From an uncultured Porphyromonas sp. (lineage in GTDB: Bacteria; Bacteroidota; Bacteroidia; Bacteroidales; Porphyromonadaceae): a DNA stretch of 64,000 nucleotides. The DNA lies in contig NZ_CALHDW010000018.1 of the NCBI RefSeq assembly GCF_938023125.1, positions 186,001 through 250,000 of the forward strand, written 5' to 3'. The notes beneath the pieces were generated by a model. It had not been told where the DNA came from. It saw nothing but the letters and a program-made list of their open reading frames with translations, and searched no databases. Of the stretch, positions 35,908 to 46,601 are shown in pieces. Within the stretch, counting starts at the first letter, position 1. Each line of letters starts with the position of its first letter. Both the position numbers and the translations under genes were made by a program.

Positions 35908-36735
35908 ATGGGAATTAGAAAACTCAAGCCCACAACTCCTGGGCAGAGACACAAGATTATTGGTGCGTTTGACAAGATCACAGCCAGCACACCAGAAAAA
36001 TCCCTTGTAGAAGGTAAGCGTAAGACCGGCGGTCGTAACAATACGGGTAAGATGACCATGCGTTACATCGGTGGTGGTCACAAGCAGAAATTCCGTTTTA
36101 TCGACTTCAAGAGAACCAAGGATGGCATTCCCGCCACGGTGAAGAGTATCGAGTACGATCCTAATCGTTCGTCTCGTATTGCCCTTCTTTACTATGCCGA
36201 TGGGGCAAAGGCTTATATCCTCGCTCCTGATGGTATAGAAGTTGGTCAAACTGTGATCTCGGGAGAGAATGTAGCTCCCGAAGTAGGGAACTCGCTTCCC
36301 TTGTCGATGATCCCTGTTGGTACCGTGGTGCACAACGTTGAGTTGCGTCCCGGTCAGGGTGCTAAGTTCGCCCGTTCGGCAGGAACATTTGCACAGCTTG
36401 TTGCACGTGAAGATAAGTACGTCGTGTTGCGTATGCCTTCTGGCGAAACTCGTCGTGTGCTTTCTATGTGTAAGGCTACGGTTGGTAGCGTAGGGAATAG
36501 TGACCACGCTCTCGAAAAGTCGGGTAAGGCTGGTCGCTCTCGCTGGCTTGGACGCCGTCCTCGCAACCGTGGTGTCGTAATGAACCCTGTAGATCACCCC
36601 ATGGGTGGTGGTGAAGGACGTGCCTCTGGGGGCCATCCTCGCTCACGTACGGGTCTTTATGCTAAGGGTCTTAAGACGAGAGCTCCTAAGAAGCACTCTT
36701 CTAAGTACATTATAGAAAGACGCAAGAAAAAGTAA
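35908..36735 (+). CDS. rplB: Ribosomal protein uL2
   Basis: A 275-residue 50S protein essential for subunit joining and peptidyl transfer. The signature [19 protein letters not shown] holds the key histidine. The [19 protein letters not shown] stretch is also characteristic. The end ERRKKK is basic as usual. Confidence 0.98.
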   Translation: MGIRKLKPTTPGQRHKIIGAFDKITASTPEKSLVEGKRKTGGRNNTGKMTMRYIGGGHKQKFRFIDFKRTKDGIPATVKSIEYDPNRSSRIALLYYADGAKAYILAPDGIEVGQTVISGENVAPEVGNSLPLSMIPVGTVVHNVELRPGQGAKFARSAGTFAQLVAREDKYVVLRMPSGETRRVLSMCKATVGSVGNSDHALEKSGKAGRSRWLGRRPRNRGVVMNPVDHPMGGGEGRASGGHPRSRTGLYAKGLKTRAPKKHSSKYIIERRKKK

Positions 36736-36756
36736 CTCTGATAAGAACAAGATAAT

Positions 36757-37023
36757 ATGAGTCGTTCGCTAAAGAAAGGTCCCTTTATCAGTGTAAAGTT
36801 GGAGAAGAAGGTACTCGAAATGAATGAGTCCGGCAAGAAGTCCGTGATCAAGACTTGGTCTCGTGCTTCTATGATCTCCCCCGACTTTGTAGGGCATACG
36901 ATTGCCGTACACAATGGGAATAAGTTTATTCCCGTGTATATTACGGAAAATATGGTAGGTCATAAGTTGGGCGAATTTGCTCTTACACGTACCTTTAGAG
37001 GTCACTCTGGTAATCGTAAGTAA
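36757..37023 (+). CDS. rpsS: Ribosomal protein uS19
   Basis: An 88-residue 30S head protein that contacts the A-site finger. [18 protein letters not shown] and [19 protein letters not shown] are diagnostic, with [15 protein letters not shown] at the end. Confidence 0.98.
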   Translation: MSRSLKKGPFISVKLEKKVLEMNESGKKSVIKTWSRASMISPDFVGHTIAVHNGNKFIPVYITENMVGHKLGEFALTRTFRGHSGNRK

Positions 37024-37066
37024 GAGAGTGTAATTGGTCCAAGTTGTAGACACAATACAAAGTACA

Positions 37067-37486
37067 ATGAGTGATAAGAATAAAACTATGGCCACCGACG
37101 GTACAATCGATTGCTTTGCGAAGCTAAACAATGTGCCGACATCTCCTCGCAAGATGCGTTTGGTGGTAGACAATATACGAGGTATGGAGGTAACCCGAGC
37201 ATTGGGTATCCTTCGTTTTTCTTCACGCAAAGCTTCTGCTACTCGTCTTTTGAAGCTTCTCCAGTCTGCTATTGCCAATTGGGAGCAGGTGAATGGTCGC
37301 AAGACCGAGGAGGGAGAGCTTTATATCTCTCGCGTTTTTGTCGATGGAGGTGCAACGCTTAAACGTCTTCGTCCGGCTCCTCAGGGGCGCGGTTATCGCA
37401 TTCGTAAGCGCAGCAACCATGTGACCCTTTATGTAAGTTCGCTTAATAACGCTAATAAACAGAAGCAGGATGGGACAGAAGATTAA
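37067..37486 (+). CDS. rplV: Ribosomal protein uL22
   Basis: A 139-residue 50S protein whose hairpin lines the exit tunnel. [20 protein letters not shown] and the tunnel loop segment [20 protein letters not shown] identify it. I chose the ATG giving [12 protein letters not shown]; a TTG 33 bases upstream and an ATG 21 bases downstream are in the same frame. The gene overlaps rpsC by 17 bases, which suggests translational coupling. Confidence 0.95.
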   Translation: MSDKNKTMATDGTIDCFAKLNNVPTSPRKMRLVVDNIRGMEVTRALGILRFSSRKASATRLLKLLQSAIANWEQVNGRKTEEGELYISRVFVDGGATLKRLRPAPQGRGYRIRKRSNHVTLYVSSLNNANKQKQDGTED

Positions 37487-38207
37487 TCCTATAAGCAACC
37501 GTCTAGGTTATATCCGTGGCTGGGATTCAAATTGGTATGGTGGAAAGAATTACGGTCCAACTCTTCTAGAGGATAGCCGTATCCGCAAATATCTCAATGC
37601 ACGTCACGCCAAGGCCGGTATTTCTCGTATTGTTATTGAGCGTGCTCTTCACCTCGTAACAGTTACGATTTGCACTGCTCGTCCAGGTCTTATTATTGGT
37701 AAGGGCGGTCAAGAAGTAGATAAGCTCAAGGAAGAACTCAAGAAACTCACGAAGAAGGAAGTACAGATTTATATCTACGAAATCCGTCGTCCTGAGCTCG
37801 ATTCTTCTCTTGTAGCCTCTAGTATAGCACGTCAGCTCGAAGGTAACGTTGCTTATCGTCGTGCCGTTAAGATGGCTATCGCATCTGCGATGCGTTCGGG
37901 AGCCGAAGGTATCAAGGTGCACCTCTCTGGTCGTCTCAATGGTGCAGAAATGGCTCGCAGCGAAATGTTTAAGGAGGGGCGTACTCCTCTTCACACATTG
38001 CGTGCCGATATTGACTATGCGCACGAGGAAGCTCTCACGAAGGTGGGTATGATCGGTGTAAAGGTTTGGATCATGAAGGGAGAAGTTTATGAGAAGCGTG
38101 ATTTGGCGCCTAACTTCCAACAAGCCTCTCAGAACAACCAACGCCGTCAAGATTCCTTCGGTCGCAACGATCGTCGCCGTCGCAACAATCGTAAACCTAA
38201 CCGCTAA
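37470..38207 (+). CDS. rpsC: Ribosomal protein uS3
   Basis: A 245-residue 30S protein at the mRNA entry channel. The KH-type motif [15 protein letters not shown] is clear, and the core ends around [11 protein letters not shown]. The last 35 residues ([20 protein letters not shown]) are a basic, low-complexity extension. The start lies within the end of rplV. Confidence 0.97.
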   Translation: MGQKINPISNRLGYIRGWDSNWYGGKNYGPTLLEDSRIRKYLNARHAKAGISRIVIERALHLVTVTICTARPGLIIGKGGQEVDKLKEELKKLTKKEVQIYIYEIRRPELDSSLVASSIARQLEGNVAYRRAVKMAIASAMRSGAEGIKVHLSGRLNGAEMARSEMFKEGRTPLHTLRADIDYAHEEALTKVGMIGVKVWIMKGEVYEKRDLAPNFQQASQNNQRRQDSFGRNDRRRRNNRKPNR

Positions 38208-38227
38208 AGAAAAGAAGGAAAGTAATT

Positions 38228-38662
38228 ATGTTACAGCCAAAGAAAACAAAGTTTAGAAGGCAGCAGAAGGGTCGCATGAAGGGGAATGCCCAGCGTGGCA
38301 ATCAGCTCGCTTTCGGTTCCTTCGGTATCAAGTCTCTCCAGACCAAATGGATCACAGGGGCTCAGATAGAGGCTGCGCGTATCGCCGTTACTCGTTACAT
38401 GCAGCGTCAAGGTCAGGTTTGGGTTCGTATCTTCCCCGATAAGCCTATTACCAGTAAGCCTGCCGAAGTGCGAATGGGTAAGGGGAAAGGTAATCCCGAA
38501 GGTTTCGTAGCACCTGTTACCCCAGGTCGTATGATCTTTGAGGTAGAGGGTGTTTCTTACGAGATTGCTAAGGAAGCATTGCGCCTTGCAGCTCAGAAAC
38601 TTCCCGTTACTACTAAGTTTGTTGTGCGTCGAGACTTCGATGCTACGAAAGAAAATGCGTAA
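38228..38662 (+). CDS. rplP: Ribosomal protein uL16
   Basis: A 144-residue 50S protein that contacts the A-site t[22 protein letters not shown] is the family start, and [20 protein letters not shown] includes the arginine that is hydroxylated in E. coli. Confidence 0.98.
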   Translation: MLQPKKTKFRRQQKGRMKGNAQRGNQLAFGSFGIKSLQTKWITGAQIEAARIAVTRYMQRQGQVWVRIFPDKPITSKPAEVRMGKGKGNPEGFVAPVTPGRMIFEVEGVSYEIAKEALRLAAQKLPVTTKFVVRRDFDATKENA

Positions 38663-38681
38663 TCAGTAAGAGAGAGAACCT

Positions 38682-38879
38682 ATGAAAATGTCTGAGATTA
38701 AGGAGCTAACAACTCCCGAAATAGTGGAAAAGCTTGAAGTTCTTCGCAAGAGCTACGACCTTGACCGCATCAATCATTCTGTTTCTCCTCTTGAGAATCC
38801 TGCATCGCTTCGCGCTCAGCGCCAAACGATCGCTCGTCTCGAGATGGTACTGGCTATGCGCCGTGTAGAAAATCAATAA
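38682..38879 (+). CDS. rpmC: Ribosomal protein uL29
   Basis: A 65-residue two-helix 50S protein near the tunnel exit. [18 protein letters not shown] matches the second helix of the family. Spacing to rpsQ is 17 bases. Confidence 0.96.
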   Translation: MKMSEIKELTTPEIVEKLEVLRKSYDLDRINHSVSPLENPASLRAQRQTIARLEMVLAMRRVENQ

Positions 38880-38896
38880 TAAGAGACTTCACAAGA

Positions 38897-39151
38897 ATGA
38901 TGAGAAATCATAGAAAAGAACGTGTCGGGATTGTGACTAGCAACAAGATGGAGAAATCCATCACGGTTGCTATCCGCTGGAAGGAAAAGCATCCCATCTA
39001 TGGCAAGTTTGTAAATAAGACAAAGAAACTCTATGCCCACGATGAAAAGAATGAATGCAATGTGGGCGATAAGGTACGTATTATGGAGACTCGTCCTTTG
39101 AGTCGCCTTAAACGTTGGAGACTAACAGAAATCATCGAAAGAGCGAAGTAA
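38897..39151 (+). CDS. rpsQ: Ribosomal protein uS17
   Basis: An 84-residue OB-fold primary 16S rRNA binder. [20 protein letters not shown] and [17 protein letters not shown] are diagnostic. It lies 6 bases before rplN. Confidence 0.97.
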   Translation: MMRNHRKERVGIVTSNKMEKSITVAIRWKEKHPIYGKFVNKTKKLYAHDEKNECNVGDKVRIMETRPLSRLKRWRLTEIIERAK

Positions 39152-39157
39152 TAGACT

Positions 39158-39523
39158 ATGATACAGCAAGAATCAAGACTCAAAGTCGCTGATAATAGTG
39201 GTGCTCGTGAGGTACTTTGTATCCGTGTACTTGGCGGTACTCGTCGTCGCTATGCTTCAGTGGGCGATATTATCGTTGTCTCGGTAAAGAGCGTTGTGCC
39301 TTCGAGTGATGTAAAGAAGGGTGCCGTATCTAAGGCTCTCATTGTTCGTACGAAAAAGGAAATTCGTCGTGCCGATGGTTCCTACATTCGTTTCAGCGAC
39401 AATGCCTGTGTGCTCCTTTCTGCTTCCGGGGATCTCCGTGGTACTCGTATTTTCGGTCCCGTTGCTCGTGAGCTTCGTGCCGTTAATATGAAGGTTGTTT
39501 CACTAGCACCCGAAGTGCTCTAA
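39158..39523 (+). CDS. rplN: Ribosomal protein uL14
   Basis: A 121-residue 50S protein at the subunit interface and the binding site of silencing factor Rsf[20 protein letters not shown] and the closing [20 protein letters not shown] are invariant features. Confidence 0.98.
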   Translation: MIQQESRLKVADNSGAREVLCIRVLGGTRRRYASVGDIIVVSVKSVVPSSDVKKGAVSKALIVRTKKEIRRADGSYIRFSDNACVLLSASGDLRGTRIFGPVARELRAVNMKVVSLAPEVL

Positions 39524-39538
39524 AACCAGTTTGAATTT

Positions 39539-39859
39539 ATGAGCAAGTTGAATATAAAGAAGGGCGACAACGTATTTGTCAATTCCGGCGAATATCGTGG
39601 TCGTACGGGTCGCGTCCTTAAGGTGTTGGCCGAAAAGAATCGTGTTATTGTAGAAGGGCTTAATATGATCAAGAAGCATACGAAGCCCAATGCAAAGAAT
39701 CCTCAAGGCGGTATCATCGAAGAAGAAGGACCCATTCACATCTCTAACGTCAATCTTGTAGATCCCAAGTCTGGGAAAGCTACTCGCGTTGGTCGTAAGA
39801 AGGATGCCAATAACAAGAGTATTCGTTACGCTAAGAAGTCAGGAGAGGAGATTAAGTAA
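39539..39859 (+). CDS. rplX: Ribosomal protein uL24
   Basis: A 106-residue assembly initiator of the 50S subunit with a KOW motif ([20 protein letters not shown]). The stop TAA overlaps the ATG of rplE by one base (TAATG), a classic coupling arrangement. Confidence 0.97.
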   Translation: MSKLNIKKGDNVFVNSGEYRGRTGRVLKVLAEKNRVIVEGLNMIKKHTKPNAKNPQGGIIEEEGPIHISNVNLVDPKSGKATRVGRKKDANNKSIRYAKKSGEEIK

Positions 39860-40416
39860 TGAGCGCCAATACAACGAGTCTTAAGACTGAATATAAGGAG
39901 CGCATTGCTCCCGAGTTGATGAAGCACTTTGGTTACTCTAGCATCATGCAGGTGCCAAAGCTTTCTAAGATTGTGATCAATCAAGGTTTGGGTATTGCTA
40001 CGGGTGATAAGAAGATCATTGATGTTGCAATTGAAGAGCTTTCTGCTATTACAGGGCAAAAGGCCGTACCTACCTATTCGAAGAAGGATATCTCAAACTT
40101 CAAGTTGCGTCGCAAGATGCCTATCGGAGTTATGGTTACTCTTCGTCGTGATCGTATGTATGAGTTCCTAGAGCGTCTCGTGCGTGTCGTTTTGCCTCGT
40201 ATCCGAGATTTCAAAGGTATCAATAGCAAGCTTGATGGTCGTGGTAATTATACCCTTGGTATTGATGAGCAGATCATCTTCCCCGAAATAAATATTGATA
40301 CGATTACCAAAATATTGGGGATGAATATTACCTTTGTAACCACTGCGGAAACTGATGAGGAAGGTTTCGAACTTCTCAAAGAGTTTGGTCTTCCCTTTAA
40401 GAGCACTGCTAAGTAA
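39859..40416 (+). CDS. rplE: Ribosomal protein uL5
   Basis: A 185-residue 50S protein that binds 5S rRNA and contacts the P-site tRNA. The [13 protein letters not shown] segment, [17 protein letters not shown] and [19 protein letters not shown] are typical. Its start overlaps the rplX stop. Confidence 0.98.
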   Translation: MSANTTSLKTEYKERIAPELMKHFGYSSIMQVPKLSKIVINQGLGIATGDKKIIDVAIEELSAITGQKAVPTYSKKDISNFKLRRKMPIGVMVTLRRDRMYEFLERLVRVVLPRIRDFKGINSKLDGRGNYTLGIDEQIIFPEINIDTITKILGMNITFVTTAETDEEGFELLKEFGLPFKSTAK

Positions 40417-40424
40417 GAAGAGTT

Positions 40425-40694
40425 ATGGCAAAAGAATCGATGAAAGCCCGTGAGGTTAAGCGCCAAAGAATGGTTGCAAAGTATGCTGCGAAGCGCGCTC
40501 AGCTCAAGAAAGAGGGCGACTACGAAGCACTCCAAGCAATTCCTCGCAACGCTTCTCCTGTACGTTTGCACAATCGTTGCAGCATGACAGGGCGTCCCAA
40601 AGGGTATATGCGCCAGTTTGGTATTTCGCGTATTCAGTTCCGCGAAATGGCATCTAAGGGTCTTATCCCCGGTGTAAAGAAGGCCAGCTGGTAA
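40425..40694 (+). CDS. rpsN: Ribosomal protein uS14, zinc-free long form
   Basis: An 89-residue 30S head protein. [20 protein letters not shown] and [20 protein letters not shown] identify it. It has the long form without the CxxC-CxxC zinc ribbon; one cysteine remains. That form does not depend on zinc, so this is the housekeeping version. Confidence 0.97.
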   Translation: MAKESMKAREVKRQRMVAKYAAKRAQLKKEGDYEALQAIPRNASPVRLHNRCSMTGRPKGYMRQFGISRIQFREMASKGLIPGVKKASW

Positions 40695-40762
40695 GGTCCT
40701 TTGGAAAGAAAGAGTATTTAAATATTGTCTGGGTAGCCAGATCAATTTAATTCAGAATATAT

Positions 40763-41161
40763 ATGACTGATCCTATTGCAGATTATCTGACAAGATTGCG
40801 CAACGCAATCAGCGCAGGACATCGTGTTGTAGAGATCCCTTCTTCTCGCCTCAAGCAGGAGATTACGAAGGTTCTCTTCGACAAAGGTTACATCCTAAAC
40901 TACAAGTTTGAGGATGTAGATGAGTGTCGTGCTATTATCAAGGTCGCTCTTAAGTATGACCTTGCTCAGAAGACCAATGCCATCAAGGCACTAAAGCGTG
41001 TATCACGTCCCGGTCTTCGTCGTTATGTAGGTTATCGTGATCTCCCTCGCGTACTCAATGGCCTTGGTATTGCCATTCTGTCTACGTCTAAGGGTGTGAT
41101 GACTGACAAAGAAGCTCGCGACCTCAAGGTAGGTGGCGAAGTATTGTGTTACATCTATTAA
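40763..41161 (+). CDS. rpsH: Ribosomal protein uS8
   Basis: A 132-residue 30S platform protein. MTDPIADYLTRLRNAISAGH is the family start, and GIAILSTSKGVMTDKEARD carries the STSKG signature. In E. coli S8 represses the spc operon by binding the rplE region; no such site was looked for in detail. Confidence 0.98.
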   Translation: MTDPIADYLTRLRNAISAGHRVVEIPSSRLKQEITKVLFDKGYILNYKFEDVDECRAIIKVALKYDLAQKTNAIKALKRVSRPGLRRYVGYRDLPRVLNGLGIAILSTSKGVMTDKEARDLKVGGEVLCYIY

Positions 41162-41180
41162 TCTTCAGGAGAAACAGGTT

Positions 41181-41732
41181 ATGTCAAGAATAGGAAAATT
41201 GCCCATAGCACTACCTAAAGGCGTTACAGTTACTCTTGCTGATAATAAAGTAACCGTAAAGGGCCCCAAAGGCGAGCTTACGCAGTATGTAGATCCTCGT
41301 ATTAGTGTATCTATCGAAGAGGGTGAAGTAAAGCTCTCTCGTGCAACTGACGATAAGGAAGATCGAGCTCTTCACGGGCTTTATCGTTCACTCGTCAACA
41401 ATATGATTGTAGGGGTATCCGAAGGCTTTAAGAAGACTTTGGAACTCGTAGGGGTAGGTTATCGTGCTTCTAATCAAGGTCAGCTCCTTGAGCTCTCTCT
41501 TGGTTTTACGCACCCTATCTTCTTTATGCTTCCCGCTGAGATAAAGGTGGAAACGAAGAGTGAACGTAACAAGAATCCTTTTATCTATCTCGAGTCTTGC
41601 GATAAGCAACTTCTCGGGCAGGTATGTTCTAAGATTCGTTCATTCCGTAAGCCAGAGCCTTATAAGGGTAAGGGTATTAAGTTTGAAGGCGAGATTATTC
41701 GTCGTAAGTCGGGTAAAACAGCCAGCAAGTAA
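41181..41732 (+). CDS. rplF: Ribosomal protein uL6
   Basis: A 183-residue 50S protein near the GTPase centre. MSRIGKLPIALPKGVTVTL is the usual start, so I used this ATG and not an upstream in-frame one inside rpsH. A Shine-Dalgarno-like AGGAG (41167-41171) precedes it, which is rare in this phylum. EPYKGKGIKFEGEIIRRKSG is the closing signature. Confidence 0.97.
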   Translation: MSRIGKLPIALPKGVTVTLADNKVTVKGPKGELTQYVDPRISVSIEEGEVKLSRATDDKEDRALHGLYRSLVNNMIVGVSEGFKKTLELVGVGYRASNQGQLLELSLGFTHPIFFMLPAEIKVETKSERNKNPFIYLESCDKQLLGQVCSKIRSFRKPEPYKGKGIKFEGEIIRRKSGKTASK

Positions 41733-41744
41733 CTCTAGATTATC

Positions 41745-42089
41745 ATGACAAGAAAAGAACTTAGAAGACTTCGTATCAAGACGAGTGTGCGTGGTAAGAT
41801 TAGTGGTACTAAGCAGCGTCCTCGTCTTACGGTATTCCGTAGTAATAAACAGATCTATGCTCAGCTTATCGACGATGTAGAAGGTCGCACTCTTGCTAGT
41901 GCTTCTTCTCTCGCTATCGAGGCTGCCGGAGCTAAAAAGGAGATTGCCGCCAAGGTGGGTGAGCTTATCGCTCAGCGTGCCAAGGAAGCCGGCGTTGAAT
42001 CTGTAGTATTCGATCGCAATGGTTATCTCTATCATGGTCGTATCAAAGAGTTGGCAGATGCCGCTCGCAATGGTGGTCTTAAATTTTAA
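41745..42089 (+). CDS. rplR: Ribosomal protein uL18
   Basis: A 114-residue 5S rRNA binder of the central protuberance. [20 protein letters not shown] and [20 protein letters not shown] are diagnostic. It lies 6 bases before rpsE. Confidence 0.98.
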   Translation: MTRKELRRLRIKTSVRGKISGTKQRPRLTVFRSNKQIYAQLIDDVEGRTLASASSLAIEAAGAKKEIAAKVGELIAQRAKEAGVESVVFDRNGYLYHGRIKELADAARNGGLKF

Positions 42090-42095
42090 GGAACA

Positions 42096-42614
42096 ATGGC
42101 AACAGCATTCAATAGAGTAAAGTCTACCAACGACTTAGAGCTAACCGATCGCTTGGTGGATATCAACCGCGTAACTAAGGTGACTAAGGGGGGGCGTACC
42201 TTCACTTTTGCCGCTATCGTTGTGGTTGGTAATCAAGATGGCGTTATCGGACTAGGGCTCGGCAAGGCAGGTGAAGTAAGCACTGCTATTGCAAAAGGTG
42301 TAGAAGCTGCAAAGAAGAACCTCATCCGTGTACCTGTTCACAAGGGGACTATCCCTCACGAACAGAAAGCGGCTTTTGGAGGCGCTCGTGTCCTTATTCG
42401 TCCTGCATCTCAAGGTACCGGAGTGGTAGCCGGAGGTGCTATGCGTGCCGTATTGGAGAGTGTAGGTATTACCGACGTTCTTGCAAAGAGCCAAGGCTCG
42501 TCTAATGCACACAACCTTGTAAAGGCTACTATCGCAGCTCTTGCTGAACTTAGAGATCCCCTTATGGTTGCTAAGTCTCGTGGCATCTCAGTAGAAAAGG
42601 TTTTTAGAGGTTAA
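42096..42614 (+). CDS. rpsE: Ribosomal protein uS5
   Basis: A 172-residue 30S protein involved in decoding accuracy. The double-stranded-RNA-binding part has [20 protein letters not shown], and the C-terminal domain has [20 protein letters not shown]. The stretch is of normal length. Confidence 0.98.
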   Translation: MATAFNRVKSTNDLELTDRLVDINRVTKVTKGGRTFTFAAIVVVGNQDGVIGLGLGKAGEVSTAIAKGVEAAKKNLIRVPVHKGTIPHEQKAAFGGARVLIRPASQGTGVVAGGAMRAVLESVGITDVLAKSQGSSNAHNLVKATIAALAELRDPLMVAKSRGISVEKVFRG

Positions 42615-42635
42615 TAGGAAAGGAGAAGATAGACT

Positions 42636-42812
42636 ATGTCTACAATCAAAATCAAACAAGTACGGAGTCGTATCCGTCGCCCCAAGAACCAAAAGCTAAC
42701 CCTTGATGCCCTTGGGCTTAAGAAGCTCAATCAGGTCGTAGAGCATGAAGATACTCCTCAGATTAGGGGTATGGTCGCCAAGGTTAGCCATTTGGTGGAA
42801 GTAGTAGAGTAA
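42636..42812 (+). CDS. rpmD: Ribosomal protein uL30
   Basis: A 58-residue small 50S protein too short for default gene-length cut-offs. It reads MSTIKIKQVRSRIRRPKNQK, then LGLKKLNQVVEHEDTPQIRG, with the family's central motif. A Shine-Dalgarno-like AGGAG (42621-42625) lies 10 bases upstream. It fits between rpsE and rplO exactly as in other spc operons. Confidence 0.96.
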   Translation: MSTIKIKQVRSRIRRPKNQKLTLDALGLKKLNQVVEHEDTPQIRGMVAKVSHLVEVVE

Positions 42813-42835
42813 TAAGCATAAGAGAATAGAGAACT

Positions 42836-43282
42836 ATGAATTTGTCTAGTTTGAAGCCAGCTGCTGGTTCTGTTCATGCTCGCAAACGTATTGGTCGCGG
42901 TCCCGGTTCGGGGCTTGGCGGTACCTCTACTCGCGGTCATAAGGGGGCTAAATCGCGCTCTGGCTATAAGCATAAGGTCGGCTTCGAAGGAGGTCAGATG
43001 CCTATACAGCGTCGTCTCCCGAAGTTCGGATTCAAGAATATCAATCGTGTAGAATATCGTCCGGTAAACTTGGAAGTGGTACAAGATCTCGCAGACAAGC
43101 TGGGTTGCACTACCATCAACAAGGAGCTACTTGTAGAGACAGGTTATGCTTCTGCTAAGGATTTGGTTAAGATCCTTGGATGTGGAGAAGTGCGTGCCGC
43201 TCTTACTGTAGAAGCTGATGCTTTCTCTAAGAAGGCAGAAGAAGCTATCACGGCTGCTGGCGGTTCTGCTGTAAAACTGTAA
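42836..43282 (+). CDS. rplO: Ribosomal protein uL15
   Basis: A 148-residue 50S protein. [20 protein letters not shown], the glycine-rich [20 protein letters not shown] and the [15 protein letters not shown] segment are typical. secY follows after 5 bases. Confidence 0.98.
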   Translation: MNLSSLKPAAGSVHARKRIGRGPGSGLGGTSTRGHKGAKSRSGYKHKVGFEGGQMPIQRRLPKFGFKNINRVEYRPVNLEVVQDLADKLGCTTINKELLVETGYASAKDLVKILGCGEVRAALTVEADAFSKKAEEAITAAGGSAVKL

Positions 43283-43287
43283 ACTTT

Positions 43288-44628
43288 ATGAGGTTAGTAG
43301 AGACATTGAAGAACATATGGAAGATTGAGGATCTTCGCAAGAAGCTTCTTGTCACCATATTGTATGTGGTTATTTACCGCTTAGGATCCTTTGTGGTGAT
43401 CCCTGGGATCGATCCCGAAGCATTGAGCGCACTCCGGACTCAGACTGAGGGTGGTCTATTGGCTCTAGTGGATATGTTCTCTGGTGGAGCATTCTCGCAT
43501 GCTTCAATCTTTGCGTTGGGTATCATGCCCTATATATCCGCATCGATTGTAATGCAGCTTGCTGCCATCATTATCCCTTCTATGCAGAAATTGCAGCGTG
43601 AGGGAGAGAGTGGACGTCGTAAGATAAACCAGTGGACACGTTACCTTACGGTCTTAATCTTGTTGCTTCAGGCTCCTGCTTACCTCATGAACCTTAGTTC
43701 GCAACTTGCCGCAACGGGGGCTCAACTCCCTGCCGGATTCTGGTTCCAAGCATATGCTACAATCATCCTTGCCGGTGGTAGTATGTTCGTGCTTTGGCTG
43801 GGAGAGCGCATTACAGACAAGGGTATTGGTAATGGTATTTCATTCATCATCCTTGTAGGTATTATCGCACGTTTGCCTCAAGCTCTATCTGCGGAGTTCC
43901 TATTCCGTTTGAATAGTGCTGCCGGCGGTATGGTTGCTTTTTTGGCCGAGATTGTTTTCCTCCTTTTTGTTTCTGCAGGTGCTATCCTATTGGTACAAGG
44001 TACTCGCAAGGTGCCTGTACAATATGCAAAGCGCATTGTAGGTAACAAACAATTTGGAGGCGCTCGTCAGTATATTCCTCTTAAGGTGAATGCTGCGAAC
44101 GTAATGCCTATCATCTTTGCTCAGGCTATCATGTTTATCCCTATCTCTGTGATGAACATGGCTCGAGTAGGAGAGGGAAGTGCCTTTGTGCGTGCCTTTA
44201 CGGATAACACAAGCTTCTGGTACAACTTTACGTTTGCCGTCTTGATCTTGCTCTTTACCTACTTCTATACTGCAATTACTATTAACCCAACGCAGATGGC
44301 AGAAGACCTCAAGCGCAATAATGGTTTTATCCCAGGGATAAAGCCTGGCAAGCAGACTCGTGACTACATTGACACGATCATGGATAGAATTACCCTCCCC
44401 GGGGCATTCTTCCTTGCCATTGTTGCCATCCTTCCTGCTTTTGCTGAGTTGCTTGGTATTAGCGCAGGTTTTGCTCAATTCTTTGGGGGAACTTCGTTGC
44501 TCATCCTTGTGGGTGTAGTGCTTGATACGTTGCAGCAATTGGAGAGCCACCTCTTGATGCGTCACTATGACGGTTTGCTCAAGAGTGGTCGAATCAAAGG
44601 GCGTTCGGGGAGCGTTTCGGCATATTAA
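43288..44628 (+). CDS. secY: SecY, protein translocase channel subunit
   Basis: The central channel of the Sec translocon in the inner membrane (446 residues, ten membrane segments). It shows ALGIMPYISASIVMQL in the second segment and GNGISFIILVGI further on, as well as the cytoplasmic loop LREGESGRRK-like KLQREGESGRRKINQ. The late NPTQMAEDLKRNNGFIPGIK is the conserved C5 loop that binds SecA. It serves the export of most of the surface proteins in this window. Confidence 0.97.
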   Translation: MRLVETLKNIWKIEDLRKKLLVTILYVVIYRLGSFVVIPGIDPEALSALRTQTEGGLLALVDMFSGGAFSHASIFALGIMPYISASIVMQLAAIIIPSMQKLQREGESGRRKINQWTRYLTVLILLLQAPAYLMNLSSQLAATGAQLPAGFWFQAYATIILAGGSMFVLWLGERITDKGIGNGISFIILVGIIARLPQALSAEFLFRLNSAAGGMVAFLAEIVFLLFVSAGAILLVQGTRKVPVQYAKRIVGNKQFGGARQYIPLKVNAANVMPIIFAQAIMFIPISVMNMARVGEGSAFVRAFTDNTSFWYNFTFAVLILLFTYFYTAITINPTQMAEDLKRNNGFIPGIKPGKQTRDYIDTIMDRITLPGAFFLAIVAILPAFAELLGISAGFAQFFGGTSLLILVGVVLDTLQQLESHLLMRHYDGLLKSGRIKGRSGSVSAY

Positions 44629-44636
44629 TTTAGAGA

Positions 44637-45422
44637 ATGATTACTCTCAAAACAGAAGAAGAAATTAGCCTCATGAGGGCGGCCAATCAATTGGTTGGTC
44701 GCACCTTGGCTGAGGTTGCTAAGCATATTGCTCCGGGTGTATCTACCTTGCAACTAGATAAGGTAGCGCACGACTTTATTTGCGACAACGGAGCAACGCC
44801 GGCCTTCCTAGGATACGGAGGTTTCCCTGGGAGTATTTGTACTTCGATAAACGATCATGTAGTGCATGGTATCCCCCGTGCTGATGTGCTCCTGCAAGAA
44901 GGAGATATCATCTCTGTGGATTGTGGTACCAAGCTCAATGGCTTCACCGGAGACTCCGCCTATACATTTGCTGTAGGGGAGATCTCGGAGGAGAAGCGCG
45001 CTCTACTTGTGGCTACAAAGACCTCTCTTTACAAGGGTATAGAGCAGGCGGTAGCCGGTAATCGAGTAGGGCATATTGGCGAGGCTGTACAGCGATATAC
45101 AGAAAGCCTTGGTTATGGCGTTGTGAGAGAGCTTGTGGGGCATGGCATTGGTCATGACATGCACGAGTCTCCCGAGGTGCCCAATTATGGACGCCGAGGC
45201 ACGGGCGCATTGTTGCGCAATGGTATGTGTATCTGCATCGAGCCCATGATCAATATGGGAAGCAAGAATGTAGTATTCGAAGATGATGGTTGGACGGTAC
45301 GTACGAGAGACGGAAAGCCTTCTGCTCATTTTGAGCACTGCATTGCTATCGTACAGGGGAAGGCGCAGATTCTTTCTTCATTTGATTTTATAAAAGAGGT
45401 TTTGGGAGATCGAGAGTTTTAA
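44637..45422 (+). CDS. map: Methionine aminopeptidase, type I
   Basis: Removes the N-terminal methionine from nascent chains. The 261 residues hold the metal ligands in family order: [18 protein letters not shown] (two aspartates), HGIGHDMHE (histidine), CIEPMI (glutamate) and HFEHCIAI (glutamate). The first ATG lies 8 bases after secY and the stop is 1 base before the infA ATG. Confidence 0.97.
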   Translation: MITLKTEEEISLMRAANQLVGRTLAEVAKHIAPGVSTLQLDKVAHDFICDNGATPAFLGYGGFPGSICTSINDHVVHGIPRADVLLQEGDIISVDCGTKLNGFTGDSAYTFAVGEISEEKRALLVATKTSLYKGIEQAVAGNRVGHIGEAVQRYTESLGYGVVRELVGHGIGHDMHESPEVPNYGRRGTGALLRNGMCICIEPMINMGSKNVVFEDDGWTVRTRDGKPSAHFEHCIAIVQGKAQILSSFDFIKEVLGDREF

Positions 45423-45423
45423 T

Positions 45424-45642
45424 ATGGCAAAACAAACAGCGATAGAGCAAGATGGCGTAATTTTGGAGGCCCTCTCCAACGCCATGTTTAAGGTCGAATT
45501 GCAGAATGGGCACGTTATTACGGCTCATATCTCGGGGAAGATGCGTATGCACTTCATCCGTATTCTCCCCGGAGATAAGGTAAAAGTAGAAATGTCGCCC
45601 TACGATCTAACTAAGGGGCGTATCAGTTATCGTTATAAGTAA
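45424..45642 (+). CDS. infA: Translation initiation factor IF-1
   Basis: A 72-residue OB-fold factor that binds the 30S A site during initiation. [39 protein letters not shown] and [12 protein letters not shown] are nearly invariant. It is placed between map and rpmJ. Confidence 0.98.
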   Translation: MAKQTAIEQDGVILEALSNAMFKVELQNGHVITAHISGKMRMHFIRILPGDKVKVEMSPYDLTKGRISYRYK

Positions 45643-45660
45643 ATAGAGACTTCAAGAGAT

Positions 45661-45777
45661 ATGAAAGTAAGAGCATCTTTAAAGAAGCGTACGCCCGATT
45701 GTCAAATAGTACGTCGCAAGGGGCGTCTGTACGTGATCAACAAAAAGAACCCTAAGTTTAAGCAACGCCAAGGGTGA
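45661..45777 (+). CDS. rpmJ: Ribosomal protein bL36, zinc-free form
   Basis: A 38-residue 50S protein, below usual gene-finder length limits. It reads [20 protein letters not shown], then [16 protein letters not shown]. Only one of the zinc ligands (the cysteine of PDC) remains, so it is the zinc-free form that is usual in this phylum. Confidence 0.96.
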   Translation: MKVRASLKKRTPDCQIVRRKGRLYVINKKNPKFKQRQG

Positions 45778-45809
45778 TCCGCAACCAAAGAATAATACAA
45801 ATATAGACT

Positions 45810-46190
45810 ATGGCTATAAGAATTGTCGGCGTTGACTTGCCGCAAAACAAGAGAGGTGAAATTGCCTTGACCTATATTTTTGGTATAGGCCGCAGCCGAG
45901 CCGCTTACATCCTTGATAAGGCGGGTATCGACAGAAACATCAAGGTAAAAGATTGGTCAGACGACCAAGCTGCCCAAATCCGTGAGATTATTGGTTCTGA
46001 GTTTAAGGTAGAGGGAGACCTCCGCAGCGAAGTTCAGCTCAATATCAAGCGTCTAATGGATATTGGTTGCTATCGTGGTATTCGTCATCGTGCTGGTCTT
46101 CCTGTAAGAGGGCAAAGCACCAAAAACAATGCCCGTACACGCAAGGGTAAGAAGAAGACCGTTGCAAACAAGAAGAAGGCTACTAAGTAA
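45810..46190 (+). CDS. rpsM: Ribosomal protein uS13
   Basis: A 126-residue 30S head protein contacting the P-site t[23 protein letters not shown] and the closing [20 protein letters not shown] are diagnostic. The end is lysine-rich. It starts the alpha section. Confidence 0.98.
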   Translation: MAIRIVGVDLPQNKRGEIALTYIFGIGRSRAAYILDKAGIDRNIKVKDWSDDQAAQIREIIGSEFKVEGDLRSEVQLNIKRLMDIGCYRGIRHRAGLPVRGQSTKNNARTRKGKKKTVANKKKATK

Positions 46191-46214
46191 TAAGGCGATT
46201 ATCATAGATAAGAT

Positions 46215-46601
46215 ATGGCAAAGAAAGTAACAGCCAAGAAGAGGGTGGTAAAGGTAGAGGCTACCGGTCAGGCACACATCCACTCTTCTTTCAACAACAT
46301 CATTGTGTCTATCACCAACAACGAGGGGCAGGTTATCAGCTGGTCTAGTGCTGGTAAGATGGGGTTCAGAAGTTCTAAGAAGAACACTCCCTATGCAGCT
46401 CAGATGGCAGCTCAAGATTGTGCCAAAGTGGCTTATGATCTTGGTCTCCGTCGCGTTAAGGTGTATGTAAAGGGGCCGGGTAATGGTCGTGAATCGGCTA
46501 TTCGTACTATCCATGGTGCCGGGATCGAGGTAACAGAGATTATCGACGTTACGCCATTGCCACACAATGGTTGTCGTCCTCCCAAGAAGCGCAAAGTATA
46601 A
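46215..46601 (+). CDS. rpsK: Ribosomal protein uS11
   Basis: A 128-residue 30S platform protein. [20 protein letters not shown] and [20 protein letters not shown] are typical. It is followed by an unusually long gap before rpsD. Confidence 0.98.
   Translation: MAKKVTAKKRVVKVEATGQAHIHSSFNNIIVSITNNEGQVISWSSAGKMGFRSSKKNTPYAAQMAAQDCAKVAYDLGLRRVKVYVKGPGNGRESAIRTIHGAGIEVTEIIDVTPLPHNGCRPPKKRKV

Noticed and set aside
36399..36414. TGTTGCACGTGAAGAT in rplB as a further parS site
   Set aside because: The last three bases miss the consensus and break the palindrome; the residues VARED are conserved protein sequence, so chance is likelier.
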